Source: Doryteuthis pealeii
Taxonomy: Eukaryota; Mollusca; Cephalopoda; Myopsida; Loliginidae
DNA: 64,000 nucleotides
Assembly (NCBI GenBank): GCA_023376005.1
Contig: CM042151.1
Coordinates: forward strand, 76,779,512 to 76,843,511
Reading direction: 5' to 3'
The notes under the pieces were generated by a model. The model was given only the letters and a program-made list of their open reading frames with translations. It was not told where the DNA came from and did not search any database. A program made the translations under genes and the position numbers. Position 1 is the first letter of the stretch. Every line of letters starts with the position of its first letter. Below are positions 10,140 to 20,999 of this stretch, piece after piece.

Positions 10140-11160
10140 CTGCTTTGAATGATATTTATTGCATTATATGAATTTTTTTTATAACATGTGAATTATTCCG
10201 TGGAATCATATTTATTATCATTATAATTAATTTCAATGTGATTTACTTAGCCATTTAAAATCAAAATATTATTAATCATTTATTCCTACATATCATTTTT
10301 ATTTCTACATGAAAAAAGTAATTTTTCAGATGTTTTGTTAAGTTTAAGATGATAAATATTTGCCACAAGTACACTTGTTTTGTTTGCTAAATGTTAGAGT
10401 GGGAAAAAATTTTCTCATATTTTTTATAAATGGATTGTCCTTTTAATTCTGATAAATCTTTGTCAAAATTAGAAGAAAATATTGTATTTATATTAAATTC
10501 TATTAACTTTACTTCATTGATGAATTGTTGAATAAAATTTTCTTTATGCTGATGTTCCTGTTAAGTTAATTGAAATATGAACTGATTGTAATATTGTGAT
10601 TAAAAAAAAATTCTTGAATTTCATGCTTTTTAAAAAGAATAATATGTTAATTCTTATTCATTCACAGATACCAACTACATTGGGAAGAATAGTTTTGAAA
10701 TGTAAAAAAGACACATTTAAACACCTAAAGAAAAATATATTCTTCTAATATGTGTGGATCTAAATATTGAGAACTCACAGGACAATTCTTTTTTTTTTAA
10801 TTTATTATTTGAATGTTTTCTCTTGATCAATATTCAAAGAAACAAGTTCAAAAAGATACTCAAGTAAAACCCAACTTTACTCGATTGTAGAGATCATCAA
10901 AAAACAAAGAAAAAACAAATGTCCTCAATTTGCAGACCAGCATTTTCACATAGTCTGGAAATATAAAAAGACATATTCAAACACATTCTAAAAGAAAAAA
11001 GAATATTCTTGATAATGTGTAGATTTGCATATTAACACTTTGGAATTCAATATACGAAAATTTTCCTTAAATTAACATTCCAAAAAACAAGTGGTGAAAA
11101 TAGACTATTGTAAAACGCAACTTTTCACCACAGTGCAGATCAACATTTTCACAGAGATCA
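10140..11160 (+). other. Conserved upstream region of a C2H2 gene, module copy 1
   Basis: The same sequence order precedes the ZNF genes at 39,110-40,150 and 55,420-56,220. It includes TTCTTATTCATTCACAG, a plausible 3' splice site near 10,670, followed by a probable exon start at the TTGGGAAGAATAG segment. Between 10,930 and 11,160 translated pieces resemble decayed fingers (FSHSLEI.K, KHTF-like spacing). I infer intron, a 5' UTR exon and decayed finger units. Confidence 0.55.
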
Positions 11161-11164
11161 TAAG

Positions 11165-11330
11165 AAGAAATATTTTCATGTATGTGGATCCAGATTTCAA
11201 GTGAGTTCAATTTTGAAAGCACACATGCAAACACACACTGGAGCGAAACCGTTTTCTTGTGAAGTCTGTGGATCTGCATTTTCATTCAGTTCTCATTTGA
11301 AATGCCACATGCGAACACACACTGGAGAGA
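11165..11330 (+). pseudogene. First fingers of a C2H2 gene, interrupted by a retrotransposon (copy 1)
   Basis: Reads [20 protein letters not shown], then [19 protein letters not shown] and [10 protein letters not shown]: one decayed and one complete C2H2 finger, corresponding to fingers 1-2 of the gene at 40,160. The reading frame ends at a TGA at 11,332, created by the junction with the inserted element at 11,331. Finger sequence resumes on the other side at 12,746. The ancestral product would be a DNA-binding ZNF protein; this copy is destroyed. Confidence 0.85.
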
Positions 11331-12745
11331 TGTGATGGTTGAACATGTACAAATGAGAGAAAAGGCAGAAAAGGAATATATTAGCCACCTTAAAAAGATC
11401 CTCAAATCGGGATTAACACCAAAAAACAAAATAACTGCCATCAACCAACTTGCAATACCTGTCATTTCCTATGGTTTTGGTATTATTGACTGACCGCAAT
11501 GCTACATCAATAGGCTTGATACCAAAACTAGGAAAATGCTAACCCTATATAAGGTTACTTACCGACATCAGTGCATGGACAGGATATACCTACCAAGAAG
11601 AGAGGGCGGTCTAGGTCTCATAGAAATCAACCATGCATACCGAGCCACAATATTAAGCATGGAGAGTATATCAAAAGCTCAAGGGATAAAACAATCTCAA
11701 TGGTAAAGGACCACCAAAATAAATGTCTATCACAACAGAGCTCAAATACTAAATCGCAGAAAACTTCAATGGAGGCCAATTAAAGAACACTACAGAGAAT
11801 AATGACTACCCAGCAACCCTAATTGCAAGAAAGATGAGGGGGGAATATTCAAAGCGGGAAATGGAGACCAGGAAAGAAGGATGGCGACAAAATAAGAGAG
11901 CAGGGAAATTTATGGAAGAACTTAACCAGAAATACATTGACAAGGAGGTTCACTGCAATGGCTCAAACATGGCAAGCTACCATTTGATGAGGAACGAATC
12001 ATCACAGCTGGACAAGACCAGGGCCTACTCACAAATGGATTCAAGAAAATGATTGGAATACAACAAAATGACCAATGCAGATTCTGCCACTCAGCCATTG
12101 AATGTCCAAGCCATCTAATGTCTGGTTGCCAGATCCTTTTGGCAGATGGCCACTACACTGCCCGCCATAAAAAGTATGCAAATACCTCCACTGGAAAATC
12201 TGTGGAGAAATGCAGCTTGAGAGAACACAGTACATCTGGGTACATGAGCCTCCACCAATAACATCAAATGGAAAGGTGGTTGTGTTCTATGACAAAGTAA
12301 TCCAGACAGGCAGATATATAAAAGACAAAGCCATTAAACCAGATATTGTCATGTGGGATAAACAACAACAAAAAAACTGCTCTCATTATTGATGTAGCTG
12401 TCCCAAATGACTATGGCCTAAATAGAGCCGAGCGAGAAAAGATTATCAAATATAAAGACCTCAAGAATGACCTAAAAACAACTTGGTCATTGAAAGAAAT
12501 AAACATCATACCCGTTATGATAGTGGCAACTGGGTTGGTGAAACAAAATCTTTAAAAAATACCTTGAAACAATACCAGGGAAACCAAGTTCCTATGAAGT
12601 ACAAATAGCAGCTATCAAAGGAACATGCTCCATCCTAAAAAGATCCTTAGGAGACAAATACTATTTATAAAGAAATCAAGTGTTAGCCACAAGAAAGGGG
12701 CCCATTGACTTCTAAAAAAATCTAATAAGAAAATGAAACAAAAAA
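11331..12745 (+). mobile_element. 5'-truncated RLE non-LTR retrotransposon inserted in a C2H2 linker (copy 1)
   Basis: The element is flanked by GAGAGA at 11,325-11,330 and 12,746-12,751. Removing it and one GAGAGA leaves the standard linker run CACTGGAGAGAAGCCATTTT (codons for TGEKPF). It encodes the part of an R2/R4-type protein after the RT palm, then a CCHC and RLE endonuclease, and ends in an A-rich tail. The 3' end is exactly at the linker. Copies at 24,578-25,987 (+) and 15,477-16,877 (-) share the same 5' truncation point and flanks, so they come from module duplication and not from separate insertions. Confidence 0.85.
11332..12660 (+). pseudogene. RLE retrotransposon ORF: RT thumb to endonuclease, frameshifted
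   Basis: Fragments in several frames: EKEYISHLKKILKSGLTPKN and ITAINQLAIPVISYG (RT thumb and connector), CMDRIYLPRREGG-like and EINHAYRA, a linker rich in K and E, then CRFCHSAIECPSHLMSGC (CCHC knuckle). The RLE core follows: PD in KPDIVMWD and D in LIIDVAVPNDYG. The end is EVQIAAIKGTCSILKRS. The protein would nick target DNA and prime reverse transcription there. Frameshifts lie near 11,480, 11,650, 12,050 and 12,370; the inverted copy at 15,572-16,006 keeps the endonuclease in one frame. Confidence 0.82.
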
Positions 12746-12751
12746 GAGAGA

Positions 12752-12850
12752 AGCCATTTTCTTGTGAAGTCTGTTGATCATTTCACAGCATTCTCATTTG
12801 AGATCACACATGCGACCACACTGAGAGAATTTGAAAAGCCTAATACACAC
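12752..12850 (+). pseudogene. C2H2 finger remnant 3' of the insertion
   Basis: Reads KPFSCEVC, a stop, then a shortened FxxxSxL and HTC.HT segment. It is the finger unit that followed the linker before the RLE element inserted. It has a TGA at the GG pair after the second Cys and small deletions. Confidence 0.75.
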
Positions 12851-12930
12851 TAATTCAAATGTCTTCAGTCTCTCTGCAAAGGTATTTGATAGTATATGGC
12901 ATAACGATAGGACAATTGAAAAAAAAACAG

Positions 12931-13068
12931 AGCATCTATCAAAGGAACATGCTCCATTCTAAAATGATCTTTAGTACACAAATACTGTTTTAAAGAAATT
13001 AAGCGTTAGACAGGGACAGGCGACCCTTGGCTTCTAAAAATTGCTAAAAAAATATAATTTTAAATAAG
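12931..13068 (+). mobile_element. Second, 138-bp RLE element tail, also ending in a C2H2 linker
   Basis: Aligns to the last ~150 bp of the 11,331-12,745 element: ATCAAAGGAACATGCTCCAT, a related AAGAAATTAAGCGTTAG, then GGCTTCTAAAAATTGC and an A/T-rich tail. The two tails are clearly diverged. The tail ends at AAATAAG and is followed at once by TGAGAAACCATTTTC, the linker codons of another finger. Its counterparts are 26,173-26,310 (+) and 15,155-15,293 (-). The 5' junction is not clear. Confidence 0.75.
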
Positions 13069-13152
13069 TGAGAAACCATTTTCTTTTGAAATATGTGTAA
13101 CTGTATTTTCAATGAGCTCAATTTTGAAAATACATTTATTTATACACTGTGA
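13069..13152 (+). pseudogene. C2H2 finger remnant after the second tail
   Basis: Reads EKPFSFEICVTVFSMSSILK then IHLFIH. It is a finger with its first cysteine changed to Phe, so it would not bind zinc normally. It corresponds to the last decayed finger after ZNF gene 1 (about 41,776-41,850). Confidence 0.75.
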
Positions 13153-13380
13153 CACTCCACCTTTTATTACATGACTATAACCTTTAATGGTTCATCTTTA
13201 TTAACGTTCCTATTATGTATTTTTTGTATTTTGGTTTGGACTGGTCACTTTTGTAATGATCTCTTCAAGGGTTAAAGATACTTAAATGATTAGTTCTATT
13301 TTGTTAAGTAAAGGGTCAGGTGTTTTCCAAAAATTGATTTGAAAAAAGACAACCATATAGTTTCTATAGCTTGGCATGAC

Positions 13381-14155
13381 GAGGCGATCAATTGGCCCTT
13401 CTGGAACAAGTAATGGCTGAAGTCGAGTGTTGCATATCACAGTAACATTTAGTACCTGGGTCAGAGACCACACAATACTACAATCATCTCCTCAGTATTA
13501 CAGGTAACAACCCATGGCTAACAGGTGGTTCCATTGGTGGTGGGATGTATGTCTTACCGAGGTGATCAATTGGCCCTTTCTGGAACAAGTAATGGCTGAA
13601 GTTGAGCATTGCATACCATGGTACCATTTAGTACCTTTGCCAGAGACCACTCAGTATTACAATCCTATCCTCAGCCATTACAGGTAGTTCCATTGGTGGT
13701 AGGAGGTAGGTGTCTTACCGAGGTGATCAATTGGCCCTTTCTGGAACAAGTAATGGCTGAAGTTGAGCATTGCATACCATGGTACCATTTAGTACCTTTG
13801 CCAGAGACCACTCAGTATTACAATCCTATCCTCAGCCATTACAGGTAGTTCCATTGGTGGTAGGAGGTAGGTGTCTTACCGAGGTGATCAATTGGCCCTT
13901 TCTGGAACAAGTAATGGCTGAAGTTGAGCATTGCATACCATGGTACCATTTAGTACCTTTGCCAGAGACCACTCAGTATTACAATCCTATCCTCAGCCAT
14001 TACAGGTAGTTCCATTGGTGGTAGGAGGTAGGTGTCTTACGAGGTGATCAATTGGCCCTTTCTGGAACAAGTAATGGCTGAAGTTGAGCATTGCATACCA
14101 TGGTACCTTTGTACCCGTTGCCAGAGACACTCAGTATTTACATCCTATCCTCAAG
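13381..14155 (+). repeat. 161-bp minisatellite, forward array of module copy 1
   Basis: A diverged leading unit (13,381-13,555) is followed by three near-identical units and one shortened, error-rich unit. Each unit contains ACCGAGGTGATCAATTGGCC and GGTACCATTTAGTACCTTTG. 161 is not a multiple of three, and the 79-codon frames that recur are chance openings. The array stops at about 14,155, where the sequence turns back on itself. Confidence 0.9.
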
Positions 14156-14860
14156 CTTCAGCCAACTTACTTGTTTTCCAGAAAGGGCCAATTGATCACC
14201 TCGGTAAGAACACCTACCTCCTACCACCAATGGAACTACTTGTAATCTGAGGATAGGATTGTAATACTGAGTGGTCTCTGGCAAAGGTACTAAATGGTAC
14301 CATGGTATGCAATGCTCACTTCAGCCATTACTTGTTCCAGAAAGGGCCAATTGATCACCTCGGTACGACACCTACCTCCTACCACCAATGGAACTACTTG
14401 TATGGCTGAGGATAGGATTGTAATACTGAGTGGTCTCTGGCAAGGGTACTAAATTACCATGGTATGCAATGCTCAACTTCAGCCATTACTTGTTCCAGAA
14501 AGGGCCAATTGATCACCTCGGTAAGACACCTACCTCCTACCACCAATGGAACTACTTGTAATGGCTGAGGATAGGATTGTAATACTGAGTGGTCTCTGCA
14601 AAGGTACTAAATGGTACCATGGTATGCAATGCTCAACTTCAGCCATTACTTGTTCCAGAAAGGGCAATTGACACCTCGGTAACTCCTACCCACACCACCA
14701 ATGGAACACCTGTTAGCCATGGGTTGTTACCTGTAAACTGAGGAGATGATTGTAGTATTGTGTGGTCTCTGAACCAGTATAAATGTTACTGTGATATGCA
14801 ACACCGACTTTCAGCATTACTTGTTCCAGAAGGGCCAATTGATCGCCTCGTCATGCCAAG
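14156..14860 (-). repeat. 161-bp minisatellite, inverted array
   Basis: Reverse complement of the preceding array: about four units plus the diverged end unit, ending at the counterpart of 13,381. Several units have single-base losses. Confidence 0.9.
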
Positions 14861-15154
14861 CTTATAGAACTATATGGTGTCTTTTCAAATCAATTTTTTG
14901 GAAAACACCTGACCCTTTACTTAACAAAAGAACTAATCATTTAAGTATCTTTAACCCTTGAAGAGATCATTACAAAGTGACCAGTCCAAACCAAAATACA
15001 AAAATACATAATAGGAACGTTAGTAAAGATGAACCATTAAAGGTTATAGTCATGTAATAAAAGGTGGAGTGTCACAGTGTATAAATAATGTATTTTCAAA
15101 ATTGAGCTCATTGAAAATGCAGTTACACATATTTCAAAAGAAAATGGTTTCTCA

Positions 15155-15293
15155 CTTATTTAAAATTATATTTTTTTAGCAATTTTTAGAAGCCAAGGGT
15201 CGCCTGTCCCTGTCTAACGCTTAATTTCTTTAAAACAGTATTTGTGTACTAAAGATCATTTTAGGAATGGAGCATGTTCCTTTGATAGATGCT
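15155..15293 (-). mobile_element. Short RLE tail, inverted copy
   Basis: Counterpart of 12,931-13,068, with the same abutment to the finger linker (TGGTTTCTCA|CTTATTT in plus orientation). Confidence 0.72.
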
Positions 15294-15476
15294 CTGTTTT
15301 TTTTCAATTGTCCTATCGTTATGCCATATACTATCAAATACCTTTGCAGAGAGACTGAAACATTTGAATTAGTGTGTATTAGGCTTTTCAAATTCTCTCA
15401 GTGTGGTCGCATGTGTGATTTCAAATGAGAATGCTGTGAAATGATCAACAGACTTCACAAGAAAATGGCTTCTCTC

Positions 15477-16877
15477 TTTTTTGTTTCATTTTCTTATTAG
15501 ATTTTTTTAGAAGTCAATGGGCCCCTTTCTTGTGGCTAACACTTGATTTCTTTATAAATAGTATTTGTCTCCTAAGATCTTTTTAGGATGGAGCATGTTC
15601 CTTTGATAGCTGCTATTTGTACTTCATAGGAACTTGGTTTCCCTGGTATTGTTTCAAGGTATTTTTTAAGATTTTGTTTCACCAACCCAGTTGCCACTAT
15701 CATAACGGGTATGATGTTTATTTCTTTCAATGACCAAGTTGTTTTTAGGTCATTCTTGAGGTCTTTATATTTGATAATCTTTTTCTCGTCGGCTCTATTT
15801 AGGCCATAGTCATTTGGGACAGCTACATCAATAATGAGAGCAGTTTTTTTGTTGTTATCCCACATGACAATATCTGGTTTAATGGCTTTGTCTTTTATAT
15901 ATCTGCCTGTCTGGATTACTTTGTCATAGAACACAACACCTTTCCATTTGAATGTTATTGGTGGAGGCTCATGTACCCAGATGTACTGTGTTCTCTCAAG
16001 CTGCATTTCTCCACAGATTTTCCAGTGGAGGTATTTGCATACTTTTTATGGCGGGCAGTGTAGTGGCCATCTGCCAAAAGGATCTGGCAACCAGACATTA
16101 GATGGCTTGGACTTTCAATGGCTGAGTGGCAGAATCTGCATTGGTCATTTTGTTGTATTCCAATCATTTTCTTGAATCCATTTGTGAGTAGGCCCTGGTC
16201 TTGTCCAGCTGTGATGATTCGTTCCTCATCAAATGGTAGCTTGCCATGTTTGAGCCATTGCAGTGAACCTCCTTGTCAATGTATTTCTGGTTAAGTTCTT
16301 CCATAAATTTCCCTGCTCTCTTATTTTGTCGCCATCCTTCTTTCCTGGTCTCCATTTCCCGCTTTGAATATTCCCCCCTCATCTTTCTTGCAATTAGGGT
16401 TGCTGGGTAGTCATTATTCTCTGTAGTGTAATTGGCCTCATTGAAGTTTCTGCGAGTTTAGTATTTGAGCTCTGTTGTGATAGACATTTATTTTGGTGGT
16501 CCTTTACCATTGAGATTGTTTTATCCCTTGAGCTTTTGATATACTCTCCCATGCTTAATATTGTGGCTCGGTATGCATGGTTGATTTCTATGAGACCTAG
16601 ACCGCCTCTCTTCTTGGTAGGTATATCCTGTCCATGCACTGATGTCGGTAAGTAACCTTATATAGGGTTAGCATTTTCTAGTTTTGGTATCAAGCCTATT
16701 GATGTAGCATTGCGGTCAGTCAATAATACCAAACCATAGGAAATGACAGGTATTGCAAGTTGGTTGATGGCAGTTATTTTGTTTTTTGGTGTTAATCCCG
16801 ATTTGAGGATCTTTTTAAGGTGGCTAATATATTCCTTTTCTGCCTTTTCTCTCATTTGTACATGTTCAACCATCACA
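15477..16877 (-). mobile_element. RLE retrotransposon in C2H2 linker, inverted copy
   Basis: Flanked by TCTCTC at 15,471-15,476 and 16,878-16,883, the complement of GAGAGA. The gene content matches copy 1. The endonuclease section 15,572-16,006 is one open frame of 144 codons in this copy, with KPDIVMWD and LIIDVAVPND intact. Confidence 0.83.
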
Positions 16878-16883
16878 TCTCTC

Positions 16884-17050
16884 CAGTGTGTGTTCGCATG
16901 TGGCATTTCAAATGAGAACTGAATGAAAATGCAGATCCACAGACTTCACAAGAAAACGGTTTCGCTCCAGTGTGTGTTTGCATGTGTGCTTTCAAATTGA
17001 ACTCACTTGAAATCTGGATCCACATACATGAAAATATTTCTTCTTATGAT
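16884..17050 (-). pseudogene. Interrupted C2H2 fingers, inverted copy
   Basis: Mirror of 11,165-11,330: one decayed and one complete finger running into the RLE insertion at 16,877. Confidence 0.8.
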
Positions 17051-18489
17051 CTCTGTGAAAATGTTGATCTGCACTGTGGTGAAAAGTTGCGTTTTACAAT
17101 AGTCTATTTTACCACTTGTTTTTTGGAATGTTAATTTAAGGAAAATTTTCGTATATTGAATTCCAAAGTGTTAATATGCAAATCTTACACATTATCAAAA
17201 TATTCTTTTTCTTTTAGAATGTGTTTGAATATGTCTTTTTATATTTCCAGACTATGTGAAAATGCTGGTCTGCAAATTGAGGACATTTGTTTTTTCTTTG
17301 TTTTTTGATGATCTCTACAATCGAGTAAAGTTGGGTTTTACTTGAGTATCTTTTTGAACTTGTTCTTTGAAATATTGATCAAGAGAAAACATTCAAATAA
17401 TAAATTAGAAAAAAAAAAGAATTGTCCTGTGAGTTCTCAATATTTAGATCCACACATATTAGAAGAATATATTTTTCTTTAGGTGTTTAAATGTGTCTTT
17501 TTTACATTTCAAAACTATTCTTCCAATGTAGTTGGTATCTGTGAATGAATAAGAATTAACATATTATTCTTTTTAAAAAGCATGAAATCAAGAATTTTTT
17601 TTTAATCACAATATTACAATCAGTTCATATTTCAATTAACTTAACAGGAACATCAGCATAAAGAAAATTTTATTCAACAATTCATCAATGAAGTAAAGTT
17701 AATAGAATTTAATATAAATACAATATTTTTCTTCTAATTTTGACAAAGATTTATCAGAATTAAAAGGACAATCCATTTATAAAAAATATGAGAAATTTTT
17801 CCCACTCTAACATTTAGCAAACAAACAAGTGTACTTGTGGCAAATATTTTATCATCTTAAACTTAACAAAACATCTGAAAAATTACTTTTTTCATGTAGA
17901 ATAAAATGATATGTAGGATAATAATTAATAATATTTTGATTTAAATGGCTAGTAAATCACATTGAAATTAATTATAATGTTAAATAAATATGATTCCACG
18001 GATAATTCACATGTTCTAAAAAAAATTTTCATATAATGCAATAAATATTCAAAACAGAAGCAAATAATTTAAAGCAAAACGATTTTATTAAATCTTAATA
18101 AGGCAAAAGAATTTTATTGAAACAAATTTTAATTGTTTTATTAATGTGTTTGTGGGATGCCAGTTCTGTTATATAGGACAGTTCTGAAAAAGATCAACAA
18201 AATGGAGAGAGATTAATAATAATAATTAGGACCAGGTATCCAATAGCACCCTAGCTGGGAGCAATAACTTATCATTTTGCTTAAAAAAGACTAAGTTTAT
18301 TGAAATGAAATTTAATTATTCAAATTTAAGTGTTTGTGGATGCCAGTACTGTTATATTCTGGTATGAGAACAGATCAATTAAATGAAAAGGAAACAAGTT
18401 TTGAATTAGGTCAATAAAATGAGAGAGATTAATTAATAATAATAATTGTAATAATTACCTTTGCTTAAAAAACCAATTTTATTAAAATA

Positions 18490-20403
18490 AATAAAATTGT
18501 TTATATCAGTATTTGATGCATTTCATTCTTTTGCCAAAGAGACAGAGTTCGCTGGAAATTCACCTCTCTCCCAGTCACTTTGCTTCGCTCCTATCATCAC
18601 TCAAACTGCCCTCGTCAACAAACTCGTGCAACCGTGCCGTGTGTTAAGGCAGGCCTTAATAATGACACAAACATCCCACATGCCCGGGTAAATTTCACAG
18701 TCTAGTGATTTACATGAGCACCAATGAGGTAGTCATACGTCAAGCCAAAGCTCAGATCAGGAGATGTGAGTTCAATCTCCCCAATCGCCCGTTACAACTA
18801 CCTCTGATCACATTGTTACATGCCAGACGTGGGTGCAGATCCTTTATGTTACGGGTTTATCCCATCCACCAGAATTTGAATGTGAACTAAATTATTTTGG
18901 GTCAACTCACCCCTGCCGAACTTTCATGGTTGCACTGACTCTGCAGCGCTTGTGACCCACACACAAATTCTCCGACTTATTAAGCGGCTGTGGTTGAACC
19001 CGAGTATGGCTGTCACGCATTAGCTCCCTCCACGCTAAACTTTGTAGTCGATATATCCCATTGGCAGGCACAGTGGAGGGTGAATATGTTGTTTTTCTTG
19101 GTGTGATTTTATACTCAAGTAGACAGCCTCCAGTATGGACATATATTCTGGCCGATTTCGTTTCACCGTGGCAGTGACATCGCTCCCTATGCATTCCTAG
19201 CTGGGGCATATGAATGCCTCGTCGTGTGGCATATGGAGACCAACTCTGAGCCTGTAACACACACGGGACGCTCCCTCCAATTGTCACGGCGTCCATCTAG
19301 CTTTAACTCCAAATTGGCAGCCGATGGGCCAATCCACAAATTATCCGTGACGCAATCCGTATCAATTAGGTGCGAACACCACGTCCCAATCAAACATAGA
19401 GGCTGCCAACTGGGAGCGCCACATTACATCTTGGGAGGGAGAAGGCTGGGCAGGATGCTGCCCCCTAGTTGTATTCCCGGAACAGTTCTGGGCCAGAGCG
19501 CCATAATTTGCCGCATCAGGTAGCCACTTGCATTCCATGCTTTCAGCAGTCCTTTGGCGAGGTGACCTTTAACCGTTGCACAATGTAACAGGTCACATTG
19601 GTGCACTGCATCCTCTATTCTGCTGAAGCAATCGTTACTAGTCTCACTTTCTTCAGCCACACTACATGGCAACCTCGCCAGAAAAATGGTTTTATGATAT
19701 TACTACTTATGCGCACCTTCGCATAGTAATGTCTCGAAAAAACACTTATAATAGTTTTTTTTAACTGGAATTCCGTTCAATTAACAACATAATCCCTTTC
19801 GTTCAGCAAACTGCATTCCTCTTGATGCTTCGTTGTTCTTTCCCAAAGACCAGTAGTCCGCCGAATTTCAACTCTCTCGGCAGTCACTGTGCTTCGCTGC
19901 TGTCATATGTCACTACAATCATCAAAGCAAGACTCCTAATGTAAACAGGTCACATTGATCTTGGGTGCCGCTCCTGGCAACTACTGTGGGGTGAGGCGTG
20001 TGGCTGCAACTTACATCTTGATTTTGGTCCTCAGCACTCTCGCTTTTGCCTATCAAATCCCATGGTCAGGGTCTCAATATTGCCCTGTTGAGTCCGATGA
20101 ACGGTGGGCTCAGGGAACCCTGTTGATGAAATTTTATTAGCCTTTCCAGCCCATCTTCCTTGACCTGGCCAACCAATGCATGATTTTGCTTGCATAGAAT
20201 TCTATGTGTTCACCAGCCCACCTGTGTTAGGCAGGCTTAAATAAGGAACACATCTAGGTCAATCGCACAATCAGTAATTTAACATGCGCACCAACGAGGT
20301 TCTGATTCAAGGCCACAACTTCACAATCAGGAAGAATTGTGAAGTTCAATCTCCCCAATCGTTCATTACACTCCACTGATCTCATTTTTTCCACACCAGA
20401 ATA
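18490..20403 (-). mobile_element. Scrambled Gypsy-like element, inverted copy
   Basis: Same order of parts as 7,864-9,680 on the minus strand, but with many extra indels. Protease and integrase pieces are still readable around 18,907-19,393 and a gag start near 19,730. It is truncated by the gap at the LTR start. Confidence 0.7.
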
Positions 20404-20503
20404 NNNNNNNNNNNNNNNNNNNNNNNNNNNNNNNNNNNNNNNNNNNNNNNNNNNNNNNNNNNNNNNNNNNNNNNNNNNNNNNNNNNNNNNNNNNNNNNNN
20501 NNN
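20404..20503. other. Assembly gap (100 N)
   Basis: Exactly 100 Ns. The left side ends at the counterpart of 7,829 (inverted); the right side resumes at the counterpart of about 7,275 (forward). Confidence 1.
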
Positions 20504-20999
20504 ATATTTAAGTTATTTTCCTCCATTAAAACTCATAATGTATAATGTATGATGGTGTGTTGTGGTGTTGGTGTGTGTGGTGTGTGTGTGTGTGTGTGTG
20601 TGTGTTGTGTAGTTTAAAAACAATATTTTTCTTTGAATCGATGCAAAAATGAGTATTTTCTCTGACCCTATCATAATTGATAAAAAAACATATTTTCCCA
20701 TTTTTTTTTTTATATAACTCATTGATGAATAAAATTCTGAAAATTTCATTACAATTGCACAAGTACTTAATTTTTTGGTAAAAGTTTTAGAATTAAAAAT
20801 GTCTTTTCAAATTTTTATTACCCAATTAAAATAGCCATACATAATTTTAATTTTATCCGAATTTAAAAAACAATGCTTTTCTTATTTTAATAATGAATAT
20901 CATTTTTATTAATACTTTTTTTTATTTCTTATGAAGAATTTTCCTTTAGACATTTCTTCATTAAGAATTTAGTTTCACTTTAGACATATTTGTTTGATG

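Larger units (their letters stand above)
14156..20403 (-). repeat. Inverted module arm (mirror of about 7,829-14,155)
   Basis: The whole arm is the reverse complement of the preceding 6.3 kb, with only a few bases at the turn. The inner part (to about 18.4 kb) is nearly identical. The outer part (18.5-20.4 kb, the Gypsy-like element) differs by many small indels. It ends at the 100-N gap. Confidence 0.9.

Noticed and set aside
13609..14009. 79-codon proteins repeated in the minisatellite
   Set aside because: The 161-bp unit shifts frame each time; the identical frames exist only because the unit repeats.
20254..20545. Reading frames crossing the N gap
   Set aside because: Part of each product is undefined residues; no gene can be inferred. 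The same holds at 35,647-35,859.
20513..20762. Thr/His-rich protein next to the gap
   Set aside because: It is translation of the (TG)n microsatellite.
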